A stretch of DNA of 64,000 bases from Acinetobacter albensis (GTDB taxonomy: Bacteria; Pseudomonadota; Gammaproteobacteria; Pseudomonadales; Moraxellaceae), in NCBI RefSeq assembly GCF_900095025.1, contig NZ_FMBK01000005.1:148322-212321 (forward strand), in the 5' to 3' direction. Position numbers and translations under genes: made by a program. Positions 46,410 through 57,739 of this stretch are shown here, one piece after another; the first letter of the stretch is position 1, and each line of letters opens with the position of its first letter. The notes under the pieces are model-generated. The model did not search any database. It saw only the letters and a list, made by a program, of their open reading frames with translations, and was not told where the DNA came from.

Positions 46410-47879
46410 ATGACTATTCAAGCAAAAGCAATTGAACAAATCTGGCAAGATCATATTTTTCAGGGGAGTTGGATAAAAAGTGAAAACCCATTATTTGATA
46501 TTATTAACCCTGCTACAGGTACAATTATTTCTTCAGTACCTTTCGCATCGGTAAGTAATGTAAACACTTCGGTCGAGATTGCAACTCAAGCACAACAGTC
46601 ATGGAAAAATACTACTTTTGAAACCCGTGCCAAAATCTTGCGGAAAGCAGCACAATTATTTGAACAAAACATTCAAACTTTTATTGAATGGAATGTACAA
46701 GAATGTGGCTCTACCCTGTTAAAAGCAGGTTGGGAAGCTAATGCCTGTATTGAACAGTTATATATGGCTTCTTCTATGCCAATGGCAGCTTCAGGTGAGA
46801 TTTTTCCATCCTCTATTCCAAACCGTACCAATGTTTGGCAACGTGTGCCACTGGGTGTAGTGGGTGTTATTTCTCCATGGAATTTCCCACTCTTGCTTTC
46901 GATCCGCTCCATCGCGCCAGCTTTGGCAATAGGAAATAGTGTGATTTTGAAACCATCCGAGTTCAGTAATATTACGGGCGGTGCTTTAATAGCGTGGTTG
47001 TTTGAAATGGCTGAGTTGCCTGAAGGTACTTTTCAAGTGCTAAGCGGTGAAAGTCAAATTGGTGAAGCCTTAGTCAATCACCCGCAAGTCAATATGATTT
47101 CCTTCACGGGTTCAACAGGTGTAGGTAAGAAAATTGCCGAGGCCTGTGCCAAACAATTGAAAAAATGTGCATTAGAACTCGGGGGTAACAATGCCATCAT
47201 CATTTGTGAAGATGCTGATATTGATACAGCTGTGAATAATGCTGTTTGGGGGACTTTTCTTCATCAGGGTCAAATTTGTATGCAGACTGGACGACACTTG
47301 GTTCATCGCAGTATTGCTGATTCTTATATTCAAAAATTAAAAGAAAAAGCATCAGCGCTTAATGTTGGTGATCCTTCGCTTCCAGAGACCCATTTAGGTC
47401 CTTTAATTAATACAGCCCAACACCAAAAAGTCAGTAGTATGGTAGAGACAGCGGTCAATAATGGCGCAATATTAGAATGCGGTGGTAAAGGAGAGAACTT
47501 ATTTTTCCATCCTGCTGTAGTGACGAATATTAGTAAAGATGATCCCATTTTTACTGAAGAAATTTTTGGGCCAGTGGCACCTATATTAATTTTTGATGAT
47601 ATTGAAGAAGCAATTGAAATTGTTAATTCATCTAAATATGGTTTGGCAGTGGCAATTCATACTGCACGTACTGCATGGGCATTTGAATTGGCTAAAAAAA
47701 TTAAGAGCGGTATGGTTCATATTAACGACCAAACTGTGAATAATGAATATCATGTTCCTTTCGGTGGTATGGGAGAGTCAGGTTATGGTGGGCGCTTCGG
47801 CGGTCCAGCTAACTTTGATGAATTTAGTCAACGCCAATGGGTTAGTATTTTAGATAAAGGAATCCAATATCCATTATAA
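46410..47879 (+). CDS. aldehyde dehydrogenase, probable benzaldehyde dehydrogenase (NAD+)
   Basis: 489 aa class I-type ALDH. It has VISPWNFPLLLSIRSIAPAL and KPSEFS for cofactor binding, FTGSTGVGKKI, the general base Glu256 (LELGGNN) and the nucleophile Cys290 (HQGQICMQTGR). It would oxidise benzaldehyde, formed by MdlC, to benzoate. The Pseudomonas MdlD is a shorter class 3 enzyme, so this is a non-orthologous solution, closer to XylC/AreC-type enzymes. It is co-transcribed with the transporter. Confidence 0.85.
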   Translation: MTIQAKAIEQIWQDHIFQGSWIKSENPLFDIINPATGTIISSVPFASVSNVNTSVEIATQAQQSWKNTTFETRAKILRKAAQLFEQNIQTFIEWNVQECGSTLLKAGWEANACIEQLYMASSMPMAASGEIFPSSIPNRTNVWQRVPLGVVGVISPWNFPLLLSIRSIAPALAIGNSVILKPSEFSNITGGALIAWLFEMAELPEGTFQVLSGESQIGEALVNHPQVNMISFTGSTGVGKKIAEACAKQLKKCALELGGNNAIIICEDADIDTAVNNAVWGTFLHQGQICMQTGRHLVHRSIADSYIQKLKEKASALNVGDPSLPETHLGPLINTAQHQKVSSMVETAVNNGAILECGGKGENLFFHPAVVTNISKDDPIFTEEIFGPVAPILIFDDIEEAIEIVNSSKYGLAVAIHTARTAWAFELAKKIKSGMVHINDQTVNNEYHVPFGGMGESGYGGRFGGPANFDEFSQRQWVSILDKGIQYPL

Positions 47880-48427
47880 ATAATGGTATGTTAGAGCTAA
47901 TAAAAGAAAACCCAGTTCAAGATGCTGGGTTTTCTAAACTAATTAATAGATAGCATTTATTGCCATAATATTAGAAATCAGACCAAAATAACTATTTGAA
48001 TAATTTAATAATATTTTAAAGGCAAAACCACATCATCAATACGATTAATATCGGCTTAAATACATTATCTTAAAAGTCTATTTCTTATTTATTTGGTGAG
48101 AAAATATGCTTAAACTGTTAAGGCAAGCAAATAACAACTAAAAAATACTAACTAGAAAAATGTGATAAATGTCTAGAAAATTTATTGGATTACATCAGTG
48201 AGCTTGCACGAGACTATGTGTGAGGATGCCTCTCTGGATACATTAAGAGTAAATTGACTCGCAGAACATTGTCTAGACTAGTTATCAATAGATTTGGATT
48301 TAGTAAAAAGGCGTTTTATTAAATACCTACTCAAGCTATGACTTTAAACCATAGATCAAATGGAAATGCTCTACCTATCTTTTATGTGGTAAGACCATTT
48401 TAAACCAAAGTGTAATCTTTTAAAAAA
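47880..48427. other. gene-free interval between convergent catabolic operons
   Basis: Contains a terminator at 47907-47935 (AAAACCCAG with CTGGGTTTT). A 22-codon protein-like scrap, KCDKCLENLLDYISELARD, occurs at about 48160-48225. Otherwise I see no features. Confidence 0.4.
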
Positions 48428-49831
48428 TTATAAGTCCGACATTGGTGGTTGAACAGTATGCCAATTCGTTGCTTTTTGGAAGTCTCCCCCTGCACGTACC
48501 AATAAGGTTTCTTGAAAATGTGGTGCAACGAATTGAAATCCAATTGGCGTACCCACTTTCGTAAATCCACCTGGTAAAGTAATAGTAGGATGACCTGTTA
48601 AATTAAACGATGTTGTATAGCGAACAATACCTTCAAACAAATCTTTATCTTCACTAAATTTTTCTGATAAGTCAGTAAGTGATGCTGAAAAAGCAGATAC
48701 AGGCATAAGCAGTAAGTCAACCTGATCAAAGACAGCGGTGATCTTACGTTTAAAATCACGTCTGAATTGAATCAATTTTAGATATTCTGTTGCCAAAAGA
48801 TTTTGTCCCATTTCAATAAATTTGGAAAAACTGGGACTATATTGATCTTTAAATTGCTTAAAACTTTGCTCATGTACTACGGCTGTTTCTACAGCGCATA
48901 ACGGTGCCCAGTTGATTGCAGCAGGTGTTGTATCAGGCATATCAATTTCAATCAGTTCTGCACCTAACGATTTAAGCGTTTCAATGACCTGTCGAATAAC
49001 CCGCTGAGTATCAGCATCGGCTTTACCCAATATAAAGTCATAGTCAATACCGATGCTTAAACCTTTGATCCCTTTTGTCATTTCCTCAAGATAATTAGGA
49101 ACAACCTGTTCAAATGTAGTCACATCATTGGGGTCTTGACCTGCGATCAGCTGTAATAATATTGCAGCGTCAGCAACATTTCTCGCCATTGGGCCAACAT
49201 GATCAAGTGAACCGGCAAATTCGAAGACTCCCGCGCGACTCACGCATCCCCATGTTGGTTTAATGCCTGTTAAATTATTGGCTGCACAAGGAAAGCGGAT
49301 AGACCCTCCAGTATCTGTGCCAAGCGAACCAAAACATAACCCTGCTGCAAGTGCAACTGCTGATCCATTCGAAGATGAACCAACCCAAAGATGTTTACCC
49401 CATGGGTTTAGAGGAACAGGAATATTCGGATGTGGATCTGAAAAAGCAGCTTCGGTGAGCTTCAATTTACCGAGAATAATAGCTCCAGCATCGAGCAGTT
49501 TATTAACGACTGTTGCATTGCTCGTCGGTATAACTGGATCGAGTGTCATTCCATTTGTCGTAGGAACGTCTTTCATATCAAAAAGGTCTTTTAAGGCAAG
49601 GGGTACGCCATGTATTGGACTGCGAATATTTCCTTGGCTAATTTCCAGATCTGCCTGTTGTGCTGCATCTAAGGCTTGTTTTTTTAATACATTGACATAA
49701 CTCAATAACTTTGTATCAAGCTGTTCAATACGCTGTATTAAACCTAGTGTCACCTCAACAGAAGAAATTTCTTGACGATGAATTTTCTCAGCAATATCTA
49801 ATAAACTCATGTGAAAGATGTCTTGTTCCAT
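48428..49831 (-). CDS. amidase-signature hydrolase, candidate mandelamide hydrolase
   Basis: 467 aa. The triad is visible: Lys in PLALKDLFDMK (about residue 78), cis-Ser in the VGSSSNGSAVALAAGL stretch (about 153), and nucleophile Ser in GTDTGGSIRFPCAAN (about 177). Its position at the end of the mdl cluster parallels mdlY in Pseudomonas, which converts mandelamide to mandelate. The family is broad, so the assignment relies on context. It follows mdlB by 47 bp in the same direction. Confidence 0.75.
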   Translation of the reverse strand: MEQDIFHMSLLDIAEKIHRQEISSVEVTLGLIQRIEQLDTKLLSYVNVLKKQALDAAQQADLEISQGNIRSPIHGVPLALKDLFDMKDVPTTNGMTLDPVIPTSNATVVNKLLDAGAIILGKLKLTEAAFSDPHPNIPVPLNPWGKHLWVGSSSNGSAVALAAGLCFGSLGTDTGGSIRFPCAANNLTGIKPTWGCVSRAGVFEFAGSLDHVGPMARNVADAAILLQLIAGQDPNDVTTFEQVVPNYLEEMTKGIKGLSIGIDYDFILGKADADTQRVIRQVIETLKSLGAELIEIDMPDTTPAAINWAPLCAVETAVVHEQSFKQFKDQYSPSFSKFIEMGQNLLATEYLKLIQFRRDFKRKITAVFDQVDLLLMPVSAFSASLTDLSEKFSEDKDLFEGIVRYTTSFNLTGHPTITLPGGFTKVGTPIGFQFVAPHFQETLLVRAGGDFQKATNWHTVQPPMSDL

Positions 49832-49878
49832 ATTTTACTTCCCTGAAATAATGAAAAACTGATCTAGACATAAACCAT

Positions 49879-51015
49879 TTAAATACTTTGCTCATGTATT
49901 AAATAATGCTTACTTAATTGTCTCACTGATGGACAACCAATTTGTGCCAGAGTACGGTTTATATCTTCTTTAAGGAGTTGTATTACTTCATCCACTCCTA
50001 CCTGACCTTTTGCGGCCAGACCATATAAAGTCGCTCGTCCTAAACACACCATGTCTGCCCCTAAGCACAAAGCTTTGACAATATCTGAACCACGTCTAAA
50101 ACCACTATCAATCAAGATTGGAGAATGAATATTCGCGGCCACATCATGGAGTGTTTCCATAGGCGAAATACTACAATCTAGCTGCCGACCACCATGATTC
50201 GATAGAATTACACCATCCACACCACATTCAATCGCTTTTAATGCATCTTCAGAACAAACGATACCTTTGACCAACAAAGTATGTGGCCATATTTCTCGAA
50301 TTTTCTTTAGACTTTCACTATTGAAACTGGCATCCATCTGCCGACTCATCAGTGCAGCTTGTACTTCTAGATTTTTTATCTCTGACGTTACAAAATTTGC
50401 CAATTGCGGTTTAGCATTACACATAAACCGCCAGGACCAAGCTGGATGTAACATGCCATCTAATATTAAGCGCGGTGAAAAATGTAATGGGAGTGCAAAT
50501 ACATTACGAATATCTCGCTCCCGATAACCGTTCACCCCCACATCTAGGGTAATGATTAGAGTGGTATATCCTGCTTTAAGAGCGCGTTGCACCATTTGTT
50601 CCGCTAAATTCTGATGCACGACATACAGTTGAAACCATTTTTCTCCATCACAAGTTTTAGCAACTTCTTCTATCGACATATTCGAAGCTGTAGATAACAT
50701 AAATGGAATATTGGCTTTGGCCGCACTTTTTGCAAGTAAGGCATCTCCGCTAGGCCATAAGGAACTATTCAATCCTGTTGGTGCAATAGCAAATGGCGCA
50801 TCCCATGTTTTATTAAATAACTGACACGATATATCACGCTGACTCACATCTACCAAACGTTGAGGGTTAAATCGCCATTGATTAAATATCATTCGGTTAT
50901 GTTGTAAACCTTTTTCGTCTTCAGCTCCCCCATCTAGATAATCAAAAATAATCCGTGGCAGATTGGCTTTTGCCAATTGGCGATAATCCTCTACATTGAT
51001 CAACGTTTGAGACAA
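49879..51015 (-). CDS. mdlB: L-(S)-mandelate dehydrogenase, FMN
   Basis: 378 aa FMN-dependent alpha-hydroxy-acid dehydrogenase, close throughout to Pseudomonas MdlB: NVEDYRQLAKANLPRIIFDY, GPTGLN-like APTGLNSSLWP, STASNMSIE, QLYVVH, TLDVGVNGYRERD. ILSNHGGRQLDCSISPME carries the catalytic His (about 273), and DSGFRRGSDIVKAL follows. It oxidises L-mandelate to phenylglyoxylate, passing electrons to the membrane quinone pool. It lies between the Dld-type gene and the amidase gene in one operon. It lacks about 15 C-terminal residues of the Pseudomonas protein. Confidence 0.88.
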   Translation of the reverse strand: MSQTLINVEDYRQLAKANLPRIIFDYLDGGAEDEKGLQHNRMIFNQWRFNPQRLVDVSQRDISCQLFNKTWDAPFAIAPTGLNSSLWPSGDALLAKSAAKANIPFMLSTASNMSIEEVAKTCDGEKWFQLYVVHQNLAEQMVQRALKAGYTTLIITLDVGVNGYRERDIRNVFALPLHFSPRLILDGMLHPAWSWRFMCNAKPQLANFVTSEIKNLEVQAALMSRQMDASFNSESLKKIREIWPHTLLVKGIVCSEDALKAIECGVDGVILSNHGGRQLDCSISPMETLHDVAANIHSPILIDSGFRRGSDIVKALCLGADMVCLGRATLYGLAAKGQVGVDEVIQLLKEDINRTLAQIGCPSVRQLSKHYLIHEQSI

Positions 51016-51070
51016 GACACTTTTCCTTTTTTAAATAATGTTGACTTAAAAATTCTCTGAATTTCAGAAC

Positions 51071-52759
51071 TTAGTGCCAATCTTTACATTTACTGGTTTT
51101 GCCAATTCCAGGATTGAAAGTATTGGTTGGATCTAATTGTTTTAAATGCGCTTGATAGTCTGAAGAAGCCTGATAAAGATGACCTACATTATGTTCTGCA
51201 GGATATTTCGCACCACGCTTTTCCAAATACGCGAGGACATCATCTTTAAACTGATGTGCATCGACGCCTTCTTTAAGCAAATAATCCTGATGAGATACAA
51301 AACAAAAGAAATGTCCACAGCAACTTTCCATCATCACCTGCTGTTTTAAGTGCTCAGGCAAGTCAATTAACCATTGCGCATCATTTCTTCGAAACGCGAC
51401 ATCAAAAGATACCAAGCGTGTATTGGGATCAATATCTTTACTTTCACAATAGTAAATAATGCATCCACCGACGGCAAAGCGAATGAGAAAAGCATTTTTT
51501 TCTTCTTTTGGACTACATTGAAAAAACTGCTCGGTCTGGCCTGAAAAAAAATCAGTTAATAGTTTTTTTAGTTCGTCATTTTGCGGCATATCAATTTTAA
51601 TCATCAATAAATGTTGGTAGGTCTGATGAAAATTTTGTAGCCGTGGTTCAATCCATGAGGGGGTGAGACGATTAAACAACTGAATGAAACGGTCTGCTAT
51701 ATTATTTGGGATAATGGGTATACTTTTGAAAAAGCGATCAATTTTTGCCTTAAGTCCAAATAGCGCAGGAATTTTTTCCGCCCCCCAAATATCAATGGCT
51801 TTATACATATGTTTGGCATAGTGCTGGGTCAGCTCAAAAGCATTTTTATGAATATATTCTGCCTGACTTGGGAGTACCGATAGGTGCTCTAACAAATATT
51901 TACGCAACTGAATTAACTGGGCTTCATCATGACTCCCGATTAAATAGGTTGTTGCTTCAACTGCTGCTTCAAAAGTTGGCAACCGTACAGCGAAGATGGC
52001 TAATTTTCCTGAACATCCTGCACTTTCATATAAATATTCTGGATTCCCATTATATCTGGTCGGCGTTGGTGAAGTCGTATCTCGTAAAGTATCTGCATAA
52101 TTTTCTGCCCAGATCTTACCATCCCACGTTTCACTCTGACCTGTACGATACTGCTGTTGCTCTAAATTTTGGAAAACTTCTTCAGGGGTTTTACCTAAAT
52201 CAATCCCTAAATGATTGACCAATTGCAGTTCGCCCTGTGCATTAATTTGAGCAAATAAGGATTTTTCTGTATAAGCAGGACCACGACGAATTAACGAGCC
52301 CCCTGAATTGTTACAAATGCCACCAATTACGGATGCACCGATACATGATGAACCAATAACCGAATGCGGTTCACGCTGATAAGGCTTTAAAGCAATTTCC
52401 AATTCAGTCAGTGTTGTACCGGGAAATGCCAACACTTGATTAGCATGATCCAGTAATTGTAATCCTTTGAGTTTTCGAGTACTAACAACGACAACATTAC
52501 GGTCATAATCATTGGAATCAGGTGTTGAACCCCCTGTCACTCCTGTATTGGCAGCCTGTAGAATCATGATGACATCATGTTTGACACACAATTCTAAAGT
52601 TTTCCATAACTCCAATAAGGTATTAGGAATAATCACTGCAACGGCTTCACCTTTCCCAACCCGAAACCCTTTGACATAAGGTGCTTTATCGGTCTCTTTG
52701 GTCAGCACTTGTACTGAACTCAAAGCTTGAGACAATTCATTGATGATCTGATGTTGCAT
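51071..52759 (-). CDS. Dld-type FAD dehydrogenase, probable D-mandelate dehydrogenase
   Basis: 562 aa, similar in length and sequence to respiratory D-lactate dehydrogenase (Dld). FAD domain: LQAANTGVTGGSTPDSNDYD and GTTLTELEIALKPYQREPHS, GGICNNSGGSLIRRGPAYTE. Membrane-binding middle and C-terminal cap end with NTFNPGIGKTSK. Its location between mdlB and mdlC argues for D-mandelate as substrate. Acinetobacter calcoaceticus is known to have separate membrane D- and L-mandelate dehydrogenases, and this gene fits the D enzyme. D-lactate dehydrogenase remains the alternative. Confidence 0.82.
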   Translation of the reverse strand: MQHQIINELSQALSSVQVLTKETDKAPYVKGFRVGKGEAVAVIIPNTLLELWKTLELCVKHDVIMILQAANTGVTGGSTPDSNDYDRNVVVVSTRKLKGLQLLDHANQVLAFPGTTLTELEIALKPYQREPHSVIGSSCIGASVIGGICNNSGGSLIRRGPAYTEKSLFAQINAQGELQLVNHLGIDLGKTPEEVFQNLEQQQYRTGQSETWDGKIWAENYADTLRDTTSPTPTRYNGNPEYLYESAGCSGKLAIFAVRLPTFEAAVEATTYLIGSHDEAQLIQLRKYLLEHLSVLPSQAEYIHKNAFELTQHYAKHMYKAIDIWGAEKIPALFGLKAKIDRFFKSIPIIPNNIADRFIQLFNRLTPSWIEPRLQNFHQTYQHLLMIKIDMPQNDELKKLLTDFFSGQTEQFFQCSPKEEKNAFLIRFAVGGCIIYYCESKDIDPNTRLVSFDVAFRRNDAQWLIDLPEHLKQQVMMESCCGHFFCFVSHQDYLLKEGVDAHQFKDDVLAYLEKRGAKYPAEHNVGHLYQASSDYQAHLKQLDPTNTFNPGIGKTSKCKDWH

Positions 52760-52799
52760 AATTCAATTTCCTAACTCTATTTCCAATGATCTACTACGC

Positions 52800-54404
<1,605 letters not shown>

Positions 54405-54807
54405 TTACTTAAAATTAATCATAGGCTCTTGCAAAATATAGCTCAAATAAATATTACTAATGATTCTTTATAGATATTAACTATATATTGGAACTTGTAT
54501 AAAGACTAAAAAGTTAAAACCTCCTTAAGTTATTAAAATTAAAGTAATACATAAATATAAGGGAGTGTTTCTTCTCCCTATCTTTATAGTTTATTTCAAA
54601 ACTTAATTTCTATCTTTACTAGGTTGTATGATAAAAATCATACTGGCACTCAACACTGTAAAAATGGTCATAATTACAATCATCTGCTAATAAAAAAATA
54701 TTGAATAGCTTGAGGCTGCATATAATGGTCTTGCTCCTAAAAATTGAACACCCCAAGGACTCATTCATATCGGACTACAAGATGCTCACTTGGTTGGTTG
54801 TAGATGA

Positions 54808-54972
54808 GCTAAACCCCAGCCATTAGTATCACTATTAGAAGACTATGCAGGTGGTGGAATGCCTATTCACGTAGTGTGGCCAAAGTCACATTATTTACAA
54901 CCTAATGTACGTGCAGTTATCGAGATGCTTAAGGTCTTAGCTAATCAGGCAGGCTCAGGATTCAATCCGTAA
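54808..54972 (+). pseudogene. C-terminal fragment of a LysR-family regulator
   Basis: The frame encodes AKPQPLVSLLEDYAGGGMPI, then HVVWPKSHYLQPNVRAVIEM to a stop. It is the terminal strand-helix of a LysR effector domain of the 42517-type (compare PIHVLWQKRWHLQPKIRVVV there). There is no N-terminal part upstream. It is a remnant of another regulator near the mandelate operon. Confidence 0.65.
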
Positions 54973-55008
54973 AGCTCTTGTAGATCAATTAGAATGATCT
55001 TAAAATTT

Positions 55009-55141
55009 CTAGGTTCATGAACAAAGCTTTTATTTTTTTAAAATTCTACTTTCTAAGTAGCTAAATTTAAAATATAAATTCTAATACTTTATTATGAACT
55101 AGATTCTAGGTAAACATAAGTTAAATAGAATATCAAAGACT
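55009..55141. repeat. diverged direct repeat, left copy
   Basis: Starts CTAGGTTCATGAAC and ends AATAGAATATCAAAGACT. The right copy is at 55972-56084. Ends are nearly identical and the middle is diverged. Contains CTAGATTCTAG. Confidence 0.6.
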
Positions 55142-55385
55142 GTAGCCTACACAACCTTAGTTGTTGCCACAGCTCGACATCGTAAATCTTTAAAATTGTA
55201 TTCACGATGCCGAGTATTCTAAATAACATAATATACGTTATGCCGAAATCTGACGCGCTATGTGATGATCTAACCGAATAAACAATATTTTTAACTTTGT
55301 GATTTCTTCATCATGATCTAAATCTGATTCTTGCATTTGCACAAGCACGTTCTCTAGTAGATCACGCATATAGATAAAATCATCT
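55120..55385. repeat. 266-bp inovirus att segment, copy B (see 27492-27757)
   Basis: Contains half of the forward dif site (GTTAAAT), the long stem, the inverted dif-like site (55221-55248) and the C-terminal two thirds of the 71-aa phage-element gene on the minus strand. It is cut at both ends, so it cannot recombine as a complete att pair. Confidence 0.85.
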
Positions 55386-55564
55386 GTTGTTGGTCCTACT
55401 CTTGACGGTTTCGATTACAAATTATCTTACCGTCAAGTGTATCCCTAGTAACATAGGAAGATAAGCTGTAATTTTCTATGTTCATTACGTTTAAATTCCC
55501 GCCCTCTCATTTTCCAACTAGCTCAGGTTATAATAATAGCCTCCCAAAATATGGTTGATCTATT

Positions 55565-55801
55565 ATGAACACCTCCAATGACCCTTTACATGGCAAAAAA
55601 CTTGCTGACATTTTGGATGAATTATTGGATTACTACGGCGGCTTTGAAGGCTTAAATCGTAAAATTGAAATTAGATGTTTTTGCATAGATCCAAGTGTTA
55701 AATCATCATTGCGATTTTTACGTACCACACCATGGGCACGTGAAAAAGTAGAAAGCTTATATTTGTATGTCTTACGCCAAAAAGCCAAGCAGAAATCGTA
55801 G
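55565..55801 (+). CDS. VF530-family (DUF2132) DNA-binding protein
   Basis: 78 aa. NDPLHGKKLADILDELLDYY, GGFEGLNRKIEIRCF, PSVKSSLRFLRTTPWAREKV and the YLYV tail are the complete VF530 pattern. The fold is small and helical, and DNA binding was proposed from structure. It lies between the two diverged direct repeats, so it may be cargo of a mobile unit, though VF530 genes are common in chromosomes. Confidence 0.85.
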   Translation: MNTSNDPLHGKKLADILDELLDYYGGFEGLNRKIEIRCFCIDPSVKSSLRFLRTTPWAREKVESLYLYVLRQKAKQKS

Positions 55802-55971
55802 CTATCAAAACTCTAGCCTCAGCGTAATATTTTATACCAAATAGTAACTACACTTATTGAATAGCCACCGATTTTGTAGACACCTTTTAATTAGTGGTGG
55901 CTGTCACCACTCTCCTAGATAAATTTAGTCTATTCTTAAGACATTTTTAGTAGGAAAATATGTATTCATAG

Positions 55972-56084
55972 CTAGGTTCATGAACCAAATATTTTATAAT
56001 TTATCACTTTAGTGTTCTAAGTAATTAAATTTAATTGTGAACTAGATTCTAGATGAACATAAGTCAAATAGAATATCAAAGACT
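55972..56084. repeat. diverged direct repeat, right copy
   Basis: CTAGGTTCATGAACC at the left end and AATAGAATATCAAAGACT at the right end, as in 55009-55141. The two enclose the VF530 gene. Confidence 0.6.
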
Positions 56085-56140
56085 ACGGATTTTGTGATAT
56101 CACTCACTTTGTTCATTCTCGTTAAATTATACTTATTATA

Positions 56141-56195
56141 TTAGCTATATGGATAACTTTTAATATTTGATATGCTACATTATCTATATAGCTAA
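56141..56195. promoter_or_regulatory. two candidate HipB operators
   Basis: TTAGCTATATGGATAA (56141-56156) and TTATCTATATAGCTAA (56180-56195) are reverse complements with one mismatch; each is itself a near-palindrome. Their centres are 39 bp apart, and the second lies 20 bp before hipB. Confidence 0.7.
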
Positions 56196-56215
56196 CATTT
56201 TATGGGTAAATTTCT

Positions 56216-56476
56216 ATGGCAAGTAGAGTCGAAATTGGAGGGAAAGTTCGTATAGCGCGAAAATCCTTGGGTTATACACAGCAAAAATTATCCGAATTAA
56301 TTCGAATCAATAAAACTACGATCTCAGAGATCGAAAATGGACGATTCACTGGTTCTTTTGACATATTTGAGCGTGTGCTTGATGCGGTCGGTTTACAGTT
56401 TGATGTATCTCCAAAGCAACACTCACTGCCCCATTGGGATGAGATTGAAAATATTTTTGCTGAGGAGGACGAATGA
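56216..56476 (+). CDS. hipB: HipB-like antitoxin, XRE-type HTH
   Basis: 86 aa. Helix-turn-helix: VRIARKSLGYTQQKLSELIR, INKTTISEIENGRF. The acidic C-terminal tail (IFAEEDE) would contact the toxin. It represses the operon by binding the two boxes upstream and neutralises HipA. Its stop overlaps the hipA start (ATGA). Confidence 0.85.
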   Translation: MASRVEIGGKVRIARKSLGYTQQKLSELIRINKTTISEIENGRFTGSFDIFERVLDAVGLQFDVSPKQHSLPHWDEIENIFAEEDE

Positions 56477-57705
56477 ATATACAGACCAATCTTCCTGCCA
56501 AAATCACTAATATCATGGTGTGTGCTAATCAATATGAATTAGGCGTATTGACGTATGGTTCAGTTCACCATTATCAGCCAACACAAGAAACACAGCATGT
56601 ATCACTCACCATGACCCGAAAAGGCATGGATGGTTATTCTTCTGGTGCATTACATCCAATATTTTCTCAAAATCTTCCAGAAGGTTTTAATCGCCGATTT
56701 ATTGCAGAAAAACTCGCAAGATATGCAAAAGTCAATGATATGTATTTATTGGCGCTACAAGGCGATCAAGGAATCGGGATGCTTTCTTATAAGAGTGAGT
56801 TAAATTTACCAGAGGTTGAATCTTTGAGCTTGAATGAAATTTTGTCCTACCAGAGCAATGAACCTCTTTTCCCACAGCTATTAGAAAAATACTATCTCAG
56901 AAATTCATTAGCTGGGATGCAACCCAAAGTAAGCATCCCTAATGCAAATACTGTTCAAACAGATAGAACAGTTCAACAAAGAGATTTGATTGTAAAATCT
57001 TTTGACTCTGAATTTCCTTTACTTACAGTCAACGAATTTGTCTGTATGCAGGCTGCATGGCATTGTGGACTTGAGCCACCAAAAACTTATTTGTCTGAAA
57101 ATTTAGAAACATATGTTGTAGAACGGTTTGATAGATCCAGTAATGGTACAAAATTAGGCTATGAAGACTTTACGACACTCATGAAAAAGTCAAATGATCC
57201 TGATGCAAAATATATAGGTAGCTATGAAGCGCTGTTGAAAGCAACCTATCTATATACTCATAGCGTAACTGAAGTCGAGAAAATGTATAAATACATCGTA
57301 TTCAACTGTTTAATTGGTAATGGTGATGCACATCTTAAAAACTTTGCTCTTCAATATTCCCCGGATATGAATAACATTTTTGTTTCACCACCATTTGATA
57401 TTACACATACTCTTATCTATGCTTCAATTGATAATAAAATGGCACTCAAACTGTCTGGTAGCAAGGCATTTCCAGATCTTTCACATCTCATCAAATTGGC
57501 CGAAAGTAACCAATTTAGAATCAGAAATCCCAAAGAAATTATAGAATCTTTTAGCGAAAATATATTAAATTATCTTAGAACCTCAAATGAAGCTCAGCTA
57601 TTCGATGGATTGCGGACATCTATAGAAGGTTCAATCTCAAATATTATGACGTCAAGCTCTGGTACCAAAAATTTTCGACATGATCAGAAGAAAAAATTTG
57701 AATAG
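56473..57705 (+). CDS. hipA: HipA-like serine/threonine kinase toxin
   Basis: 410 aa. The N-subdomain 1 contains FSQNLPEGFNRRFIAEKLA. The loop LAGMQPKVS has Ser145 at the position of the autophosphorylated Ser of E. coli HipA. The catalytic Asp285 (GNGDAHLKNFAL) with Asn290, and the metal-binding Asp309 (PPFDITH), are intact. E. coli HipA phosphorylates glutamyl-tRNA synthetase and causes persistence. It appears complete and functional. Confidence 0.87.
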   Translation: MNIQTNLPAKITNIMVCANQYELGVLTYGSVHHYQPTQETQHVSLTMTRKGMDGYSSGALHPIFSQNLPEGFNRRFIAEKLARYAKVNDMYLLALQGDQGIGMLSYKSELNLPEVESLSLNEILSYQSNEPLFPQLLEKYYLRNSLAGMQPKVSIPNANTVQTDRTVQQRDLIVKSFDSEFPLLTVNEFVCMQAAWHCGLEPPKTYLSENLETYVVERFDRSSNGTKLGYEDFTTLMKKSNDPDAKYIGSYEALLKATYLYTHSVTEVEKMYKYIVFNCLIGNGDAHLKNFALQYSPDMNNIFVSPPFDITHTLIYASIDNKMALKLSGSKAFPDLSHLIKLAESNQFRIRNPKEIIESFSENILNYLRTSNEAQLFDGLRTSIEGSISNIMTSSSGTKNFRHDQKKKFE

Positions 57706-57739
57706 TTAATTGAATATGTGACTCATATATAGGCTAACC

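Larger units (their letters stand above)
55802..56215. other. interval with the right direct repeat and hip operators
   Basis: No gene seen. Holds the right copy of the diverged direct repeat (55972-56084) and the hipBA control region. Confidence 0.45.

Noticed and set aside
49263..49700. 145-codon plus-strand open frame
   Set aside because: Antisense to the amidase gene, with no ribosome-binding site or recognisable domain.
48428..49831. Glutamyl-tRNA amidotransferase subunit A
   Set aside because: No gatB or gatC neighbours and the context is mandelate catabolism; the sequence fits a general amidase.
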